From: Zeugodacus cucurbitae | Taxonomy: Eukaryota > Arthropoda > Insecta > Diptera > Tephritidae | Length of the DNA: 64,000 bases | NCBI RefSeq assembly: GCF_028554725.1 | Contig: NC_071671.1 | Location: 52,412,001 to 52,476,000, forward strand | Reading direction: 5' to 3' | Shown here: in pieces, positions 1 to 12,539 of the stretch | Position numbering within the stretch: position 1 is the first letter of the stretch | Layout: every line of letters begins with the position of its first letter | Translations under genes and position numbers: made by a program | Notes under the pieces: model-generated | Told to the model about the DNA's origin: nothing | Seen by the model: the letters and a program-made list of their open reading frames with translations, nothing else | The model's database searches: none

Positions 1-2900
1 AAAGTTTGACGGCTTGTTTACTTGCTTGTGTGGACTCGGTATGATTTTTTTTCTGGGCGGAAAATACGTCAATAATTTATTTTTTCGAGTTGGAAATTTG
101 CCTATGTACCCACCATACAGTTGCACGAACAGACATAATTAGCTGTGGATTGCATTAAATATGTGTGTGCGTGTTAGTGCGACTTTGCTGATGGAGTAAA
201 ATTGATGCCAAATATGCAACACAGAAAAAGTTGCCAATAATGCCAAAGCTCATCAAACAACGAGCTGCAGCAGCGATGGTAAGCTCGTCAAACCACGGTG
301 GTATTAACAACGCTAGTAGTTGTTGCCGGGAGTGTCGATTGCTCCGTTGATCGATGTCGGTATGGACTTTGAAACTTTCAGTTGGATTGCAGGCGCTTAC
401 AAGTAGCTGTTGCCTAGTGCTGCTTACCTGACACGCCAATTGTGGCTATGCAGCAATTCCCGACAAAAGCGAAAAACCAACCACCACCAAATATTTACAA
501 ATTCAAATAAATATATGTGTTTTCCGTGTGTCTATTTGTACTGCAACATAAAATAGCTGTCAAGTTGCTTGCAACACTTTAAGTGATCAACAATTTTGTA
601 TTTCTTCTAGCCTGTGCTGGGCTTCCAACAAAACTTCGGCGTAGTGTAAGAAGCTAATTCAAAATGTAATAGATAATTGTCAGTAGTTGGTAGTGTCTGT
701 GCTCACATACATATTATCAATTGGACAGGTGTCTACGGTAAATATTTGTACCAGGCAGGCAGTAGAATATAGGTGAATACTTAGCTAAGATTAGGATGTA
801 AGTGATGTGGACTGTAGTCAATAAGATAAGGGATCTAAATAAATGAGTGAGAATTTTTTAATACAATGCGCTGACATTATTTTCGAAGCTTCCAAAAAAA
901 TTGTCATTCCGATTAATATTTTGACGCTACTCAATGCAAGTGGAGGTTACACTGGTAACCGAATATTAGTATACATACTCTTAATTTAATAAGATATAAG
1001 AAATTAATCTATTTAATCTGCTTTTTTAAAACCTAACAGTAAGTATGTTTAAAACTCAAACATGTGATTGAGCTGTTTTGGTGGAACGTTGCTCTTCAGT
1101 AGGCAAGCAGATATTTTCTTTTTCACTCCAAAAATGTTTTAAGGCATTCACCAATGGGTTTAGGATGATCTCTGAGTTTAGATATGCACTACATATAAAT
1201 ATATCTATCCGACCCACATGCGGTGTTTATGTGTAGGTGCAGTATATCTTGTTTTTGTTAATATTACATGTAATTCTCATTCGTTTGGGTGTTCGTGTGC
1301 GCTGATCTGTGTATGTGTGTGATTTTTTCACACTTTGTATTTATAACGGTTACATTTTCGTTCACAACTTTTTGTTGTTGATATATATGTATACGTGGAC
1401 ATTGCTCTTTTAACATGTCAGCAACAATGTCCACGCCGACAAAATACGAGTGTGTTTTGTATTTTTCGCATGTTACGTAAGCAATTTTTTTAAATCTCTT
1501 ATAAGGGTCAAGGTCATTCGATTATTATTTTTATGAAAAATAAATATTTTTTGTATTCCTCCAACAAATATCAAAAAGGATCAACAACAATGCTAGTGAA
1601 ATGTTAAGGGCGGTCTGTAACGGCAAAATAGTATAGTGGTTGACACGTGTAACAATGCACATGCAACGTCGCAAATCGGAGGCAACACTTTGTCAGTAAA
1701 CTAACTGTAATCACAATCTGTTCGAAAAGCATGTATGTGTGTGTGTGCTGTGTCAGTATATGCAATGGTCTGCGCTTAACGCCGTTACACCGAATTGTCT
1801 GCATGCGGACTTTTGTTTATATACGTAACATGATAACGGTCGTTATGCAGCTCAAAGTGGTGCTCGTCGCGCCATCGCCGCCGTAGACAAATAAACGCTT
1901 TCCACACAACCACATACACACATATATAAATATGCAAGGACACATTGTTAGATTACTGCATGCAAAACGATCGTTTCACTTGCCACCGCCGAGCCATTAA
2001 GTTTGTTGTCGGCTCGGCAGCGTCGAGAGTTGGGAATTAAAAAATTTAACTGCTTTGTTTGGCAGTTTGCATTGCAGTTGTTGCATGTATTCACAGTTAC
2101 GTTATTTCTGTTCAACCACGTGTTACCTGTAACGTGGAAAACTCTTTAATTATCACATGGATATAGGGTGTACCATTTAGTTTTTCGATTCATTGAATCT
2201 TGAATTAAGCGAGAGACATTTCGAAATCATATTTTCTTATCAATCTCTCGAAAATTTTAGCTAGCGCCATGGTAAATGTTAAGGATGCAAGAGTATCATA
2301 AGCTTCGTGAACTCGACAAGGTTTTAAACATTTTAATGGTTCTGTACTGAGATCTGTGATAATGCAGTGCGGCTCGATACCGATAGAGGATAAATCAGAA
2401 ATACTGAGAAATGCGAGTATTTCGAGAATTAAAATTAATAAACATTTGAATGCTTCCCAAACAAGATCGTTATGAAGTTGTATTTTAGATGTGTGTCTAA
2501 TGAGACTTTTGAACTTATTGCAAGGATTGCAAATTTTAATTCGTGAGTTGTTGGACGTAGATAACGACAAAGAAGGCGCTTTGTTCATCGAGCTATCTTC
2601 GGTAACCCTTTTCTGCTGATTTGACTAAATTATTGACCATTAAGACAAGACAGGCTGGCCTAAGACGGAGAATTTCGTAGAAAGTAATAGAAGTCAGATC
2701 AAGAAAGTTTCTTAAAAATCCGGAAATAAAATAAATCCTAATTTGATCACCCTTTATTTTGAAACATACATATAAGCGCTTGTACAAGAAGCGCACATTC
2801 GTGTATGCGGTGTGAAAAATCAAGCCGCATACAACTCTACGGTCAGGGAATAGTGGTTAATCGTTTATTAAAAGTGTACATATATCTACAGAATATGTCC
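1..2900. other. Non-coding stretch, no supported gene
   Basis: AT-rich sequence with short reading frames only. The minus-strand frames at 155-439 and 2205-2823 are open but match nothing I recognise. They show no start context, splice signals or protein-like composition that I can defend. If the Ras-like exons further right belong to one minus-strand gene, this stretch would hold its 3' part, but no G5 (SAK) exon was found. Confidence 0.4.
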
Positions 2901-3008
2901 CACAAGTCAATGCGGCGTAGTTAGTATGTTGCAATTTACAGTTACTGTTGTACCTCCAATCTACCGTTATTGATGTGCTTGCAATTTTTATTATTCTTCA
3001 ATTTGGTC

Positions 3009-3112
3009 CTTTTTGAAAGCGGATGGTTACTGCTGATGAAAAGTTGACCATTTATGATAACGTCAAGCGAAAGCGCGGTAAGTCGGTGCAAATTGTGACC
3101 AAGCCAAGATTT
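3009..3112 (+). pseudogene. mariner transposase fragment
   Basis: The translation begins FLKRMVTADEKLTIYDNV and continues KRKRGKSVQIVTKPRF. This matches the region around the first catalytic aspartate of mariner (DD34D) transposases, where families usually read VTGDEKW, then YDN and KRKRSW. Here G is replaced by A and W by L, and only about 34 residues survive. The frame runs directly into a LINE fragment, so the open frame starting at 3023 is a chimera of two unrelated transposons and not a gene. Family membership follows from established mariner motifs; the exact subfamily is not determined. Confidence 0.6.
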
Positions 3113-3126
3113 ATAGTCATTTATAG

Positions 3127-3825
3127 TCAACAGTCAGCGCATTCGCGTCTTGGCTTCCTCGTCACTGTTGACAGTCATAACTTCGAAGTTGTAGATAATT
3201 TCGTATACCTGGGAACCAGAATCAACAACACCAACAATGTCAGTCTCGAAATCCAGCGCAGAATCACTCTTGCCAACAGGTGTTACTATGGACTGAGTAG
3301 GCAATTGAAAAGTAAAGTCCTCTCTCGACAAACAAAAACTAAACTCTATAAGTCCCTCATCATTCCCGTCCTACTTTATGGTGCAGAGGCGTGGACGGCG
3401 TCAGCATCCGATGAGGCGGCACTAGGAGTTTTCGAGAGAAAGGTTTTGCGCAAGATTTATGGTCCTCTAAACATTGGCAACGGCGAATACCGCAGACGAT
3501 GGAACGATGAGCTGTCCGACTTATACGACGACATAGACATAGTCCAGCGAATAAAAAGACAGGGCTACGTTGGCTGGGTCATGTTGTTCGAATGGACGAA
3601 AGTGCCCCAGCTCTGAAAGTTTTCGATGCAGTACTCGCTGGTGGAAGCCGAGGAAGGAAGGAAGAGGGAGACCACCACTCCCATGGAAGAACCAGGTAGA
3701 GAAGGACCTGTCTTCACTTGGTATTACCAATTGGAGCCGGACTGCCAAAAGGAGAGTCGTGACGCGCTGTTGTGGACTCGGCTATAACCGCGTAAGCGGT
3801 TTCTACGCCAGTCAAGAAGAAGATA
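3127..3825 (+). pseudogene. LINE reverse transcriptase C-terminal fragment (copy 1)
   Basis: This is the 3' end of a non-LTR retrotransposon ORF2. The visible order is NFEVVDNFVYLGT, then VSLEIQRRITLANRCYYG, LYKSLIIPVLLYGAEAWT, FERKVLRKIYGPL and RRRWNDELSDLYDD, the region after the palm typical of insect LINEs. A frameshift near 3580-3600 moves the frame, which continues as GRGRPPLPWKNQVEKDLSSL and WSRTAKRR in the next register. The catalytic YADD part is missing because the copy is 5' truncated. Two other pieces of the same family lie at 13590-13875 and 31490-32355. The clade (RTE-like or other) is not certain. This is a dead copy. Confidence 0.8.
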
Positions 3826-3839
3826 TGTGCTAATCTATG

Positions 3840-4633
3840 GATACGATTGTATTGTGACTTTGAAGGACCAATTTTGATATAAAACATAGTTTTCTGATAT
3901 TTTAAAATTAGATAACGAACAAAACACTAAAGCTCTTCGAAAAGCCTATTTTATTAGAAGACACCCTTAACTGCTTCAGTGAATAATTTCGGATCATTTA
4001 TAAATACCAGAAAACTTTCAAATAAGATTTGCAGGATAAATGTATCTCCGTTTGTGTTTTTTCTTCTTTTGTAACCTTTTATAAAAAACTTCCCTATGGG
4101 CCGCCCTATATATACAGCACATACGCACTTATTTAAACATTTACCGTTTATATCGTTATGCTTAATCAAGCATATTAACTGTTATCAACTGCAAAATACA
4201 TATTTATTTCACCGATTTGCATAAATGTATCCCAGTCAATTGAAAATCAACATACGCTCACCCAAAATATTTATGTTCGAATACCTGAATTTCATATTTT
4301 ATCTAGACCCACTCGCACGTACATGGAAGTAAACATACCTAAACAATGAGCTATTGTATGTACATCGATAAGAAGCCCTTCTGAGTTAACCATATAAATC
4401 GTACCGAGACGACGGCGGCGACAAAACAACAGCAACAAAGAGACACAGAGAATGAGTAAAAAAATATTTTGAGTTCACAGACACTGAAGTATCCCGTAAC
4501 CACACAAATATGTATGTCGTTATTTTAGGCGAAAATATTTAACATAACTTCCTTACACACACATAGTCTCTCACACAGGGAGGCAGACAAAGTTATGCAG
4601 ATAAATAATAATTTTCGATTTATTTGAACTCAC
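3840..4633. other. Non-coding stretch, probable intron
   Basis: No recognisable gene, RNA or repeat. It sits immediately downstream (minus strand) of the NKSD exon donor at 4632-4633, so it may be intron of the Ras-like locus. The minus-strand frame at 3954-4169 resembles nothing I can name. Confidence 0.35.
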
Positions 4634-4743
4634 CTTAATCGTGGCAATTCACAGTAGACCCAGACCGTGACTTCTTCCAGTCGCACCTCTCTGTGTATAT
4701 TGGCCAAATCAGATTTATTGCCGGCGTTTACAATGGGGAAAGT
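4634..4743 (-). CDS. Ras-like GTPase exon carrying the G4 (NKxD) motif
   Basis: Read on the minus strand, this 110-bp block is open throughout: TFPIVNAGNKSDLANIHREV followed by RLEEVTVWVYCELPRL. NKSD is the guanine-specificity G4 motif of Ras GTPases. GNKxDxxxxHREV resembles the RASD/Dexras-like group. An acceptor (AAACAG) precedes it and a strong donor (GTGAGT, + strand 4628-4633) follows, giving phase 0 in and phase 2 out. Related degraded exons lie upstream at 5285-5392 and 12347-12530. Functional members hydrolyse GTP as signalling switches. Whether this copy is expressed is doubtful given the damage to the other exons. Domain and splice signals are seen directly; the family assignment is from memory of the motif pattern. 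Confidence 0.6.
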
Positions 4744-5284
4744 CTGTTTATGTGCTTGTAAGTGAGTTCAGCGACGTTGGGTAAGGTTGGGCTTAAATCT
4801 AAAAAAGTTTATAGCTGAAGAGTAGTAAATAAAAATGACTTCATGATGGTCAGTTTGGAAAATTAAAGAATAATTTTTCTCACATATCGTTTGAATGAGT
4901 AATAGAGTTCTTTCGTTGATACTATTTTCATATTTCTCAATTAAAAATAAACTTTTTGTTAATCTAACATTTTTAATGAAACAATATTTTTGTCTCAGAA
5001 TGTTCTGATTGATTTTTTTAATACACAAAAATAAAGTTTAAAAGACCTCATAACAAGCTTTTTTAATGTAAATTTCCTGTAAAAGATTTTAATCCCTAAC
5101 AGGTGTGCTTCCTTCTGAATTTGATGAAGGTAAAGTGGAGTACAAACAGTGCATTAAAAATTCATGAATTTTATATTTTCCAGTGTCCAAAATAAATTTC
5201 TAGCGTCCAAATACCGATAAATATCATTGATATGCCACTCAAATCACATTCTAAAATTCTTTTTCTATAAACAACATGCAAACA

Positions 5285-5392
5285 ACCGGCGCACTGCTCA
5301 AATATCTCTTCGAAACACTGTTTGACACATTGAAAACTCGATGCAGACGTGGATACTAGCATAGAAAGCGTGGAATTTAGCGCTTTTCGCAC
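5285..5392 (-). pseudogene. Ras-like GTPase exon relic (helix after switch II)
   Basis: The minus-strand translation includes MLVSTSASSFQCVKQCFEE followed by IFEQCAG. Ras-like proteins of the RASD-related group usually have FxLVYSxTxxxSF here, followed by a helix close to VKQCFEEIREQR. Two residues of the LVYS segment are missing. The preceding strand is garbled: KALNST where SIATAHAF is expected. The usual EQR is EQC, and no good donor follows. It lies between the P-loop exon and the NKSD exon in the correct order and strand. The upstream DTxGxxxFPAMRRL (switch II) coding was not found anywhere between 5.4 and 12.3 kb. It looks like a decayed exon. Confidence 0.5.
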
Positions 5393-5825
5393 TATAAGGT
5401 TAAGTATTTTACAGAATTAACGACAGAAGTAATTTCATTTCAACGTCTTTTCATGTAAAATTGTTTCAAAAGACGATAGAAGTCCATAAAAATATAAATA
5501 ACAAATAAATTTAACCACGGCGTATGAGTAACCTTTCGCAGCGTTGAAGAAAGTGTTCAAAGAAAACATGGCGTATGATTAACTTTTTGATAGCGGCAAA
5601 GTTGTCATAATCTCTGCAATAAATATTAAATATTTACAATGGCAAACATCATGTGTGATTTGAAAAACTGTTTAATAATTAAATTTTCCTCACACCCAGA
5701 CACCTGTTATTATATGATAAATAATGATTTTAATTACGCAAAGAGCAAATACAAATGCATAAGAATCTTCGCTGCTCACAAATGCTTAAAAGCATTAACG
5801 CTGTTATTGTACAGCAGCTTCTCTT

Positions 5826-6461
5826 TTCATATTCTCGCAACATGTTGCAAAGAGAGTATAATGGTTTTGTGCACCTAAATAGAAGAAGTGTTTCCTGGCG
5901 CCATAAAAGGGTTGGTATTGCAAAAAGGAGAAATCGTTCCTTTGCCACGCTCACAAAATGGTGATAACCGAAAACCTATAAATAGCAAAAACTAAACCAT
6001 AAATTAAGCTATAAAAGTAATATTTAGTCAGGAAATACTAAACCACTTTCAGCGAAATTCGGTTCGTAACATTCAAAATGCTATAGCTCGACATCGGTTC
6101 AAAACCATGCCTACTTCACATATACCACAACTCTGAAGACCATCTGATTCGTTTACTTTACAATAAATAAGTGAAACGCCATTTAAGACATCGGCACAAA
6201 ACTTTGCTCAAATACTGAATCTAAACATATGACAAAGACCGTCTATAAAACGCCAAAATCGGACTATAACTTTTCAAGGTCTCAGCTATCGAATAAGATA
6301 TTTATTATATTCTAAAAACGGTTTAGGGAATTACCCCAGCCCCCATAGACCATGTATACTTATTTTCGTTATTCTAGTGGACTTTATGCCGAATATACAG
6401 GAAGAATTGCGATAGTATTAAATATTCGGTTACACCAGAACGTAGCACTTCCATACTTGTT
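5826..6461 (+). mobile_element. Helentron-associated (DINE-1-like) element, copy A
   Basis: It begins with the family signature ATTCTCGCAACATGTTGC and ends with a degenerate 3' hairpin (TTCGGTTACACCAGAAC) and CTTCCATACTTGTT. It contains the internal tracts CTCACAAAATGG and AACTTTTCAAGG shared with the other copies. The 5' half is shortened. Non-coding. Confidence 0.7.
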
Positions 6462-8016
6462 CTTCTTCTTCTGACCTTAAAAATTTTGCACTTAATAACA
6501 ATTACGTTGGCATCCAATAGCATTAATGCAAAGATTCTGTGATTTTAAATGCCACAAAGGCATTGATTGCACTTTACACTCGCAGCTGCTTATTTAAGCA
6601 TGACCACACATATCCCGATTGCAGGTGCATACATTGGTATTTGTATGTGAGTTTGTGTCTGTGGTTGACATTGAAAATTCAAATTAATTGCAATGAAATT
6701 GTGTTACGGCTATGAATGAGTGCAACCAAACGGAGAGACAAATAACAAAAAAGTTATTCTTGACTTGCTTTAAAATTATCTTCAATTGCTTAAGGCTACT
6801 TTAATGTGATATTTTAGCAAATGAGAGGTAATTTTGTTCTGTCAGCGACCATTTGAAAAAAAATATGAGTTTTATAACTCAAAACCCAAAACATCTTCTT
6901 CTTTAATAATCTCAATAACTTATCCGCGTTGGTGTTGTGGCACAAGCCCAAGTAAAACAAAGTTATTTAAGCATTTAGAGAAGTAAAAATTATGCAAATT
7001 AATTATTTGTAACGTCTAATAGGAGGCAACATGGATACATACATACAAAGAATACATACACAAGAGCTCCAGACTTGCATGAATAACGAACTTTTTGTTA
7101 ACCATAGCGAATATCCGACTACACCAGGAATCCCCAGTTACCCTCATACTATCCATACTGCAGACGGCAGTACACTCACTTGCATACAAACATATAACTT
7201 ACATGCAACACCACGGCATTAAGCCGCAAGCCACGAGGAGCGCTAATCCCATTGGCATTGGCACAACTACCACAACAAATACATCGTGACATTGTTGTTG
7301 TTCCTCTAATCATGCTTGTTTTGCAGTAGTATTGTTTAATTTTCATTTTTTTGCGCTGCACGCACCATTAATCACATTTATACACACATTGCTCTCTTAG
7401 CCATGTTGTTGGCCATGCTTAAATCGACTGATACTCACACAGTAACATAAATACTATATATTTACGGTAACAGACACATTAATATGACGCATTGCGTCGG
7501 TTGTTTAATGTTGCTCATACGCTCCGTTGAACCGCAATGATGTATAAGCGATTTTTCATAATTTTTACTATCAGCAGCGTTCAGCGGCATTGATTTTATT
7601 ACAACAATAACAAATGCTATTTTGTACAACAATAACAACAATTCATTTATTTGCTCTTTGTTGTTTTATTTTACTAATTTTGTGCTTTGTGTGTGTTTTA
7701 TTTTAGTATTCGTAAGAGTGCTTATTTAATTTTTCGATTACTTGCATCGCTTTGGCTCCGCGTTTTTTAGAATGTGTTTTTTTAGAATGTATTCATATTA
7801 GCTGTTGACACGAATTTCCGTCGCCACCATGATTATCTTTCTGCATTAATGCTTCCACAAGCGAATCAATCAAAGCGGGGAAAACATTTTCAAACACAGA
7901 CAAGTGCTGTTTATATGATTTTGAATATAAAACAAGGTAGTAGGACATGAAGTCGGGTTAAATTCCACAATGAAAGCAATGAAACGAATTTGATGTCGAT
8001 TAAAATTCAATTAAAT
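6462..8016. other. Non-coding stretch, probable intron
   Basis: AT-rich, with many AACAAT and TTGTTG runs and no supported gene or TE. The short frames at 7031-7361 are overlapping and low-complexity. Confidence 0.35.
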
Positions 8017-8745
8017 ACAAGTAAATAAGTGCTAAGTTCGGGTGTAACCGAACATTTTATACTCTCGCAATTTATTTAATTAATTTTATTAATATAACCC
8101 ACAATTTGACCCACATATTCGTCATATATTGTGGGCTTGGTTGTGAACCGATTTGGACTATTTTCATAAAATATCATTGGGAAGCTATTATGAAATTGGG
8201 TTCAGTACCACATCCATTTAAAATTTTCTATACCATTTTAGTACCGCTCTTCTGTACCATCTTTTTAGTGAAATTTAAGGTTTCTGGTGGTTTTCTTTAC
8301 TGAATTAAAGCATTTTTAGTAGTTTTCAACATAACTTTTTTATGGGAGGTGGGCGTGGTTATAATCCGATTTCCTCCATTTTTGGACTGTATAAGGTAGT
8401 ACCTAAAAGAAACGACTCTATAAATTTTCCTTGATATAGCTTTAATAGTTTACCAAATATGTACAGAACCTTAGAAGGGGTCGGGGCCACGCCCACTTAC
8501 CCATAAAAATTACATCCACATATGCCCCTTCATAGTAAGATCCTTAAAACAAATTTTACTTTCATAGCTTTATTTATGGCTTAGATATGAAACTTTATGT
8601 GTTTTCGGTTTTCGCCATTTTTTTGGCGTGGAAGTGGTCCTATTTTGCCAACCTTCGAACTTAACCTTCTTATGGTGACAGGAAATACGGTTACCAAGTT
8701 TCATCAGGATATCTCAATTTAAATCAATCTTAATCAGAGTATTAA
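8017..8745 (-). mobile_element. Helentron-associated (DINE-1-like) element, copy B
   Basis: Minus orientation. The reverse complement of the 3' end (GTTCGGTTACACCCGAAC hairpin followed by TTACTTGT) sits at 8017-8055. Next comes TACTCTCGCAA, the 3' subterminal member of the asymmetric inverted repeat, then body tracts GGGCGTGG and CCACGCCCACTT. Homology fades near 8745 at the tract ATCAGGATATCTCAATTT, so the 5' hairpin is missing. Confidence 0.8.
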
Positions 8746-8749
8746 TCGA

Positions 8750-10300
8750 GCAGAGGCCGGTTTAAATTAAACGACAATCAAATTGTAAGTACTGTAATTG
8801 TTAGGTCTCAGAGATAAACTAGTTGATATTATCCGAATTCAGGAATCCTTCAGCAGATCAAGAGTTCTGATTTGAAACGTAGTAATCGTCACAAATATTT
8901 TTAACAAGCAACTGAAAATATCACACCATTTAAATGTTGATTAAGCTAAATAAATTCTATACAAATTAACACCATCAAGCTTATTATACCACAAAGTTCT
9001 AAATTCTAATTTATGCAAATTGTCATTTATCTATGATCACTCTTACAAATAACGATAAATTTAAAATTTAAATATATCAGCAATTTCAGCCTAAGGGACA
9101 CGATATTATGGCGTGCCAATGCGAATTGGGTGTCAGATGGTCAATTTAGCAAGCGACTGCGGCACAACACGAAATAGCTAGGCCAGCCGATTGCGGTGGA
9201 CTAACGAGCATAGCAAGGCGGCGGACAAATACCAGACGGTAAGCAGGAGGCTTCTATGCTTAACCGCCGCCGACTGGGCTGGACACAAATGAATGTGGTT
9301 GAAAAGTGTTCCATAAATTGGTTTACATAAAAAACGTTTTTACATGACAACAATTTGTGGCATATGGATGCATATAATAAAATGAATGTGAATACATGTT
9401 CCGTGTAAAGAGATAATTAAATTTAAATGCAGCCTCATGAGAAATGAAAAAACAATGACAAGATTACATAAATTCCACTGAAGCAAAGTGGCAGTAGTGG
9501 AGGGAAGTGAAGATCCGAAATCAGTTTGAAAGCGAAATACAATAGAAGAACATGAAGTAGCACAGCACAGCCTAGTATGACGTAGCACAGCATTGCATAG
9601 CAGTGGAGATGGAGTAAGACTTAGCAGTGCATAGTGTGGCATAAATAAAAACGAAAATTTATAAAAATAACTAGGCATCTCACATTTCATTTGGTATAAA
9701 GTTTTGTGTATTGTTCTCTTATTCCTCAGATGGAAACCAACAAATAAAAGAATTTTTGAATTGAATTTGTCACCATTTGTGTCTGTATGTCTCTTCATTG
9801 TCATTATCTATCTCTATCTCTATCTCATTATTATAACACTTTTAGAACATCCATAATGTGTGTCCCAGACAGATAGCAAGTATATAATTCCACTTCTATT
9901 AAGTATTATTATTATTGCATTAACAATTAGCTTATGCAATTTTCAGCAATTAAAATTTTAAAACAATAAACAAAAATATATTTAGAGCTTCTTTAACAAT
10001 TATGTGTCATAATATTCGACAACTTTCTGTTGAATGCCTAATACGTAGTGATATTTCTTATTGTGCGCCATGTGAACGGAATTCTTGTGAAATTAAAGAC
10101 TATTTACGTCAGGTGAAGCCAAAAACAATATCAAATGTCAGCTACAGTTTGAGGTTACGAATATTTAACAAATCACAGGAAATCGCTGTTGTGTCGGGCC
10201 AAACATTTCCACAATTACATTGAAATCGGTTACCTAATTTACCGCATGACACATTACACATAACCATATACACATATATTGAAAGGCAAATTGTTACAAA
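8750..10300. other. Non-coding stretch, probable intron
   Basis: No supported gene. The minus-strand frame at 9340-9804 (154 codons) is built largely from short imperfect repeats of AGCACAGC and GCATAG type around 9540-9640. I do not regard it as protein-coding. Confidence 0.35.
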
Positions 10301-10310
10301 AATTACATGT

Positions 10311-10440
10311 TTAACCCTCGCATGTCCGAAAATGGGCAGAGCTAACATTTTTTAGTACAGATATATATTAGTCTTAACTCAAATATGAAGTGATAAAAAT
10401 CCTGGTTTATTAGTTACAGGATGTTACCTATAGGCAAAAA
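10311..10440 (+). mobile_element. Possible piggyBac-type terminus
   Basis: TTAACCCTCGCATGTCC at 10311 has the form of a piggyBac-family end (TTAA target followed by CCC). The related half-palindrome ATGTTACCTATAGGC follows at 10421. No matching opposite terminus ending GGGTTAA was found downstream and no transposase is recognisable, so this is tentative. Confidence 0.2.
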
Positions 10441-10762
10441 TTAAATTATTATAAATAAACTCAACATTTCATTTACATTCATGAAATTTTTTTAAATAAC
10501 TCTCTTATCTATATTTATTTATATATTATAGTTCACTTTGTTTTAAAATAAAACAATTATTTTTATGTTTTTGAACACTTGTTATATAACCAGTTTTGTA
10601 TAACTTTTTTCTCGAAACCGACAATTCCACTATGGGGAGAAAGCCTTCTGAATGAATACGTGCACAGCTCATAACAGAAAATGTAACACATAAGTCTACA
10701 TAATTGAAAAAACCGCTGGTCAAAAATATTTAAATAACATGAATTAGAAGCCGGTAAGTACA

Positions 10763-10782
10763 ATGTTGCCTATAGGCAACAT
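10763..10782. repeat. Perfect 20-bp palindrome
   Basis: ATGTTGCCTATAGGCAACAT is a perfect inverted repeat with no spacer. A degenerate version lies at 10421-10440 and a spaced version of the same arms at 63491-63531. Confidence 0.85.
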
Positions 10783-10799
10783 CAGCTCAAAACCTTAGG

Positions 10800-12340
10800 A
10801 AAGCTGTTATCAAGGGCCGATAATTTTATGTAAAATGCACGCTAAACCTTACAAATTATGACAAACCAACTATTTTAAGTTGGCAAGGAGACCAACAAAC
10901 TCTTAAAGGAATAATAAAAGGTTATAAAACCTTCGGCTCTTGCACAGGTTGGAGAAGTAATGAAAAATGTGTTTGAATACCCAAAGCAGCATGTTGTAAG
11001 TATGTCAAAGTTGTCTCTTTAATTTTTTTCAAATTTTTTTTTTTTTTTTCTGGGAAAATATATTTAATTTGTTTATTTTTACTTAAATCGAAGTAGTATA
11101 CGAAAATGAGCGAACTGACATTTACAAAAACTTTTGACAGTTATTTATTTTATCTAGCAACGTCAGGTTTATTTTTATCGAATCACCGATTTTTTTACAA
11201 TTTTCAAATTAACTTGAAACATACACGCGTACAGATTTACTTACTATGTCAACTGTAACTGTGATATACATAATATTAAGGGCTAAACAACATTTACGTA
11301 CAGTAGGCTAGAGTTAATTTTTACTTGCCAAAAAAAGAAAATTCGAAAAAGTAAAACATAAAATTATATTGTTTTGGAATTCATTCCATAACATTTAAGA
11401 ATATATAGCGATTTAATAGGCCACAATTACTCCATTAAAAACCTTATCTTCTCTTTTAGGAGAATATTTTTAAATTATGAATGAGTTTCATGGTTCAATT
11501 CATGATAGAGAAAAATTTAAATTCAAATAAAATCGCAAGGTAAGGTTAAGATCAGGTCCCTACGAAAGATATACTAAGCATGATGCATTTTTATAATTTC
11601 ATAGGCATTTTATCACGGTTTTACTGTATCTAGAAGTTGTATGTGCTTATAAATACTCGTTCATCAAACTAAATGTATACTTATTAGTACTAGCTTCTAG
11701 TCTAACAGTAGCTTTGTATGAACGCGCGACCGATTGTTGCCAACATTTCAGCTGAAAACTTTGTCAACTAACAGCAACTGTGTATCTATGTGTCTGTGCA
11801 CTATATAAATATTTCGTGTCGAGCGTGTCATGTTAAAGATGTTTGCAGACAAAAGTTTTTGTCGTTAATTGTTTGCCAAGTGAAATTTTGTGTTGGTTCC
11901 ATTATATACATGTATATATGCATAGAAATCTATGTGAAAAGAAATAATAAAAAGCGTCGTCGCACTCTACTTTACTTCGGCGCATATCTTTAATCACTTA
12001 ACGTTTTTATGCTGGCGAAAAGTGATACACGGACTAAGCCAAGGCCAATTGCTGCAAGTTATGACATTAAGTAACTAAGATATTGAAGCAACCTGCAACA
12101 GCTCGGAATATAAACTGACCGACTGGTTAAACGAAACTCTCTCATCAGCTGCGAAATGGATACAGAACTATAGCCTTTGAAAGAGAGCAAAGTATACTTG
12201 AGAGAAAGAGAAAGTTCGTTTTCAATACTTTATTATAAATATCGTTATATGCTACTAAACTATTGACGAACCTATTCATATCAATATTTTGGTGACGAAA
12301 AATTGTTCTTGGTAAATATTGTAAAAATACTAAATAAAAT
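10800..12340. other. Non-coding stretch, probable intron
   Basis: Includes a poly-T run at about 11035-11050 and otherwise AT-rich sequence. No supported gene. It ends at the donor of the P-loop exon (GTGAGT on the minus strand). Confidence 0.35.
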
Positions 12341-12346
12341 ACTCAC

Positions 12347-12530
12347 CTTCAGTGTAATGCCGCCCAAATCATATGCGCCATTAAAGAGATTCTCAACGAG
12401 ATAATCAACGTTTGATTATGAAGCTTTTGCCCACAGCAGCACCGCACAGGATAACAAGTCTTATGCGTTCCAAGTCGGCCGTTATGAATATGGCTGAACG
12501 ACGGCTGCTAAGACGACCAGCAGCAAGAAG
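12347..12530 (-). pseudogene. Ras-like GTPase P-loop exon, decayed
   Basis: The minus strand reads ADLERIRLVILCGAAVGKSF followed by IIKR, a clear G1/P-loop (GxxxxGKS) in its usual setting. One register further it reads VENLFNGAYDLGGITLK, matching the effector-region segment (VEDLxNxxYDLGGxTLK) just before a GTGAGT donor at 12341-12346. Between the two parts a stop appears, the frame shifts, and roughly 14 residues normally found there are absent. Upstream the frame closes at a stop with no ATG. P-loop glycine is replaced by cysteine in the CGAAVGKS run. The exon shares strand and order with 5285-5392 and 4634-4743. It is either a pseudogene or an annotation or assembly error within a real gene; I favour pseudogene. 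Confidence 0.6.
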
Positions 12531-12539
12531 TTACTGTTA

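Noticed and set aside
2205..2823. Adjacent 127- and 76-codon minus-strand frames
   Set aside because: Considered as a possible C-terminal exon of the Ras-like locus, but no SAK motif, CAAX-like end or splice acceptor was found.
9340..9804. 154-codon minus-strand open frame
   Set aside because: Built over short imperfect AGCACAGC/GCATAG repeats; no recognisable protein features.
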